A DNA stretch of 64,000 nt from Theropithecus gelada (taxonomy: Eukaryota > Chordata > Mammalia > Primates > Cercopithecidae): NCBI RefSeq assembly GCF_003255815.1, contig NC_037673.1:89960902-90024901 (forward strand), read 5' to 3'. The notes beneath the pieces were generated by a model, which was not told where the DNA came from, did no database searches, and saw only the letters and a program-made list of their open reading frames with translations. Below, piece after piece: positions 60,225 to 64,000 of the stretch (within the stretch, counting starts at the first letter, position 1; each line of letters begins with the position of its first letter). The translations under genes and the position numbers were made by a program.

Positions 60225-61669
60225 TTTGGCATTGAACTCAGTGCTGCCCTGTCACAGGGGAGAGCAAAGCTGTGCTGGGCCCAGCTGGCACCCACCCATG
60301 GAGCGAACATTTGAAACAGCCATGGCCAGAATGGAATCTTCCATCCCAGAGATCAGAACTTGAGTTTCTCTGCAATCTTCACCACCACAGGCTGCAGTGC
60401 TCTGGGGTCACAGGTAAACTTGAAAGGGAGTCTAGGATACAAGGATGGCTATTGTTAGGCAAGCCCTTGTGCTGTGCTGGGCTTAGAACCAGTGGACGAG
60501 GGCAGTACATGACCTAGGGAGACACCAGCTGGGTCAGCTAAGGGAGTACTTGTGCCACCCCTCCCCCAATCCCAGGGAGCACAGCTCACAGCTGCAAAAG
60601 ATACTCGTTCCTTCTGCTTGAAGAGAGGAGAGTGAAGAGTAAAGAGGACTTTCTCTTGCATCTTGGATACCAGCTCAGCAACAATAGTACAGGGTACCAG
60701 GCAGACTTGTGAGGTCCCTATTCCAGGCTCTAGTTCCTAGATGACATTTCTAGACAAATCCTGGACCAGAAAGAAACCAGCTGCCTTGATGAGAACGACC
60801 CAGTCCTGACAGGATTCATCGCCTGCTGACTAGAGAGCTCTTGGTCCCTGGATAACTAACAACGCTATCCAGGTTGTATACTGTGGACCTCAGGTGAGAT
60901 TCTTAGATATGTTGACTTTAGGTGAAACCTAGCATATTCCCAGTTGTGATGACTATGGTGAAAGACTCTTTCTGCTTGAGAAAAACAGGGCAAAAGTAAA
61001 AGGGGCTTAGTCTTGCACTTTAGGTACCAGCTCAGCCACAGTGGGGTAGAGCACTAAGTGGGCTCTTGAGGTCCCCAAGTCCAGGCCTAGGCTCTTGGAT
61101 GGCATTTCTGGCCCTGCCCTGGGCCAGATGGGAGTCCACTATCCTGAAGGGTGAGTCTCATGCCTGGCAACATTCACAACAAGCTGACTGACTGAAGAGC
61201 CCTTGGGCCCTATGGGAACATTGGTTGTAGTCTGGCAATACTCCATTTGGGCTTGTGGTGATGGCGGCCACAGAGTTAGGCTCCTCTGCCTGTGAAAAGG
61301 GGAAGGAACAGTGGGAAGGACTTTGTCTTGTGGTTTGAGGGCCAGCTTAACCACAGTAGAACAGAACACCAGATAGATTTCTAAGGGTTTTGACTCCAAT
61401 CTCTGGCTCCAAGACAGTATCTATGAACCCACCTATGGCGTGGGGGAACTGACTGCCCTGAAGGGAGGCTACAAACCTGGCTGGCTTCCCCACCTGCTGT
61501 ATAGAGATTCCTATGGCCTTGAGTGAACATAGGTGGTAACCAGTCAGTGGTTACAGCAGCCATCAGGCAAGACCCAGTGCTGTGCTGGCTTCAGGTCTGA
61601 CCCAAGGAAGTTCTAGCAGTGGTGGCCACAGGGGTGCTTATATTACCCCACCCCCAGTTCCAGGTGGCT

Positions 61670-61675
<6 letters not shown>

Positions 61676-61712
<37 letters not shown>
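61676..61712. repeat. GA dinucleotide repeat
   Basis: An uninterrupted (AG)n run inside the L1 5'UTR-like region. It creates a low-complexity false peptide on both strands. Confidence 0.95.
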
Positions 61713-61714
<2 letters not shown>

Positions 61715-62632
61715 CAGATTGTTTAGGAGAAAGTAAGGGAGGAGAACATGAGTCTCTGTTTGATGATCTAGTGAATTCTTCTGGATCATATCAAAGATTG
61801 CCAACGTGATACCTCTGTAAGATTGCAAGAACCATAGTGTAATTGGGCATGGGACCCAAGTCCCTTCAAATACGTGGAAAGCATTCCCAAGAAAGACAGG
61901 CACAAACAAGCCCAGGCTGTGAAGACTACAATAAATACCTAATTCTTCTATGCGTAGGCACAAAACAAACAAACAAACAAAAAACCGCACAAGCATCAAG
62001 ACCATCCAGGAAAACATGACCTCACCCAATTAACTAAATAAGGCACCAGAGACCAATCCTAGAGAAACACCTACATATGATATTTCAGATAATTTAAAAT
62101 AGCTGTGTTGAGGAAAATCAAAGAAATTCAAGATAACACAGAGAAGGAATTCAGAATTTTATCAGATAAATTTAACAAAGAGATTGAAATAAAAAGAATC
62201 AAGCAGAAATTCTGGAATTGAAAAATGTAATTGACATACTGAAGAGTGCATCGGAGTCTCTTAATAGCAGTATTGACCAAGCAGAAGAAAGAATTAGTGA
62301 GCTCAAAGACAGGCTATTTGAAAATACACAATCAGAGGAGACAAAAGAAAAAAGAATAAAAAATAATGAAGCAGGCCAGAAAATCTAGAAAATAGCCTGA
62401 AAAGGGCAAATCTAAGAGTTATTGGCCTGAAAGAGAGAAAGAAAGGGGCAGAAAGTTTATTGAAAGAAATAATAAAAAAAATGGCACCTCAAAAGTAGAG
62501 AGGTATATCAACATTCAAGTTCAAGAAGGTTATAGAACACCAAGCAGATTTAACCCAAAGAAGACTACCTCAAGGCATTTAATAATCAAACTCCCAAAAG
62601 TCATAGATTAAAAAAAAAAAAAAAAAAAGGAA

Positions 62633-62938
62633 TCCGGCTGAGCATGGTGGCTCATGCCCGTAATCCCAGCATTTTGGAAGGCCAGTGCAGGTGGATTGCC
62701 AGGTCAGGGGTTTGAGACCAGCCTGGCCAACATGGTGAAACCCTGTCTCTACTAAAGACACAAAAAATTGGCCAGGCATGGTGGTGTGAGCCTGTAATCC
62801 CAGCTATTCAGGAGGCTGATGCAGGAGAATCACTTGAACCCAGGAAGTGGAGATTGCAGTGAGCCAAGATTGTGCCAGTGCACTCCAGCCTGCATGACAG
62901 GGTGAGACTCCATTTCAAGAAAAAAAAAAAAAAAAAAG
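62633..62938 (+). mobile_element. AluS inserted in the L1
   Basis: From CCGGCTGAGCATGGTGGCTC to a long A-tail. The duplication AAAAAGGAATCC/AAAAAAGAATCC flanks it within the ORF1-derived part. Confidence 0.94.
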
Positions 62939-64000
62939 AATCCTAAAAGCAGCAACCGAAAATAAACAAATAACATACAATGGAGCTCCAATAGGTCTGG
63001 CAGCAGACTTTTCAGTGGAAACCTTACAGGCCAGGAGAGAGTGTCAGGATATACCTAATGTGCTGAAGGAAGAAAAAAAAACAAAAAACAACTTTTACCC
63101 TATAATAGTATATCCTGCAAAAATATCATTCAAGCATATGGAAAAAATGAAGATTTCCCAGACAAAAGCTGACAGAGTTCATTAATTAAAGACCTGTCCT
63201 ACAAAAAATGATAAAGGGAGTTCTTCAAGCTAAAAGAAAAAGATGTTTATGAGCAAGAAGAAATCATCTGAAGATACAAAACTTACTGGTAATTGTAAGA
63301 ACAAAGAAAACACAGAATATTATAACAATGTAATTGTGGTATGTAAACTACTCATATCTTAAATAGAAAGACTAATGATGAATGAATTGAATAATAATTA
63401 AAACAACTTTTCAAGATGTAGACAGTACAATAAGACATAAGGAGAAACAACAAAGAGTTAAAAAGCTGGTAAACTAAGTTAGAGAGTTTTTACTAGTTTT
63501 CTTTTTGCTTGCTTGTTTATGCAATCAATGTTTAGTTGTCATAAGTCTAAACTAATGGGTTATAAGATAGTATTTGCAAACCTCACAGTAACCTCAAATG
63601 TAAAAAATGTAGAGTGGATATGCAAAAAATAAAATGCAAGAAATTAAATCAGATCCCCATAGAAAATCACCTTAACTAAAAGCAAGACAGGAAGGAAGGA
63701 AAGAAGGAAGAGATAACCACAAGACAACTGGAAAACAAATAATAAAACAGCAGGAGTAGGTCCTTACTTATCAATAACAAAACTGAAAGTAAATGGACTA
63801 AACTCTCCAATCAAAATACATAGAGTGGCTGAATGGATAAAAAACCAAGACCCAATGGTGTCCTGCCTACAAGAAATACACTTCCATCTATAAAGATACA
63901 CAAAGACTGAAAACCGAGGGATGGAGAAAGATATTCCATGCCAAAGGAAACAAACAAACAAACAAAAAGCAGAAGTAGCTATACTTGTATCAGACAAAAT

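Larger units (their letters stand above)
52554..64000. other. Upstream of the first coding exon: repeat-dominated
   Basis: This is either the 5' non-coding intron of KIAA0825 or the region upstream of it. It has an ancient repeat at 53.1-53.5 kb, an ERV relic at 54.0-59.3 kb and the 5' part of an L1 from 59.9 kb to the edge. No CpG island, promoter or non-coding exon could be identified. Confidence 0.6.
59930..64000 (+). mobile_element. Old primate/mammalian L1, 5' part, continuing past the edge
   Basis: The 5'UTR-like region (59.93-62.05 kb) contains approximate repeats of about 330-360 bases. An ORF1-derived region (about 62.08-63.24 kb) has many stops and includes CTCCAATAGGTCTGGCAGC, CTTTTCAGTGGAAACCTTAC and ATGATAAAGGGAGTTCTTCA. 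The start of ORF2 follows at about 63.74 kb with AAGTAAATGGACTAAACTCT and GGATGGAGAAAGATATTCCA. An Alu interrupts it at 62.63-62.94 kb. All frames are broken in what is visible, so it is inactive. It is older than L1PA. Confidence 0.85.

Noticed and set aside
61582..62029. 75- and 128-codon frames across the GA repeat
   Set aside because: Low-complexity RE/SL repeats from the dinucleotide run inside an L1 5'UTR-like region.

Overview
The window is nuclear DNA of a catarrhine primate, most likely an Old World monkey (Cercopithecidae). It is dense in Alu, MIR, L1 and ERV copies. The youngest Alu copies carry variants I associate with cercopithecid AluY: 'GGCTCAAGCC' in the head and 'GATCCGGCCACTGCAC' in the right arm. 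The short young L1 3' end also looks monkey-like. There is nothing bacterial or viral in organisation, and most open frames are Alu translations.

One protein-coding gene is visible, on the minus strand: KIAA0825 (C5orf36), read right to left. Four coding exons can be placed from splice sites and reading frame: 52553-52422 (with the ATG), 40030-39862, 36863-36194 and 4098-3937. Together they give 377 codons plus one base, so the window holds roughly the N-terminal third of the protein. All four exons are open and join in phase. The gene continues beyond the left edge. Its promoter and 5' non-coding exons are not recognisable in the window.

The introns hold Alu copies in both orientations, old MIR and L2 copies, a MER3-like and two MER5-like hAT relics, a MaLR-like fragment, a tRNA-Met pseudogene and several microsatellites. 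A stretch of about 3.5 kb (27.1-30.6 kb) has no repeat I recognise. Right of the first coding exon lies an ERV class I relic (54034-59274) with one full and one truncated LTR. Beyond it is the 5' part of an old L1 (about 59.93 kb to the right edge), interrupted by an Alu.

The most unusual item is at the left edge. On the minus strand, 1098-581 is a decayed but clearly readable tyrosine-recombinase (phage-integrase fold) domain like that of DIRS/Ngaro retroelements. It is broken by one frameshift, yet the LDVRR arginine region, the H-x-x-R motif and the C-terminal tyrosine are all in place. Such elements are not a normal part of the primate repeat inventory as I know it.
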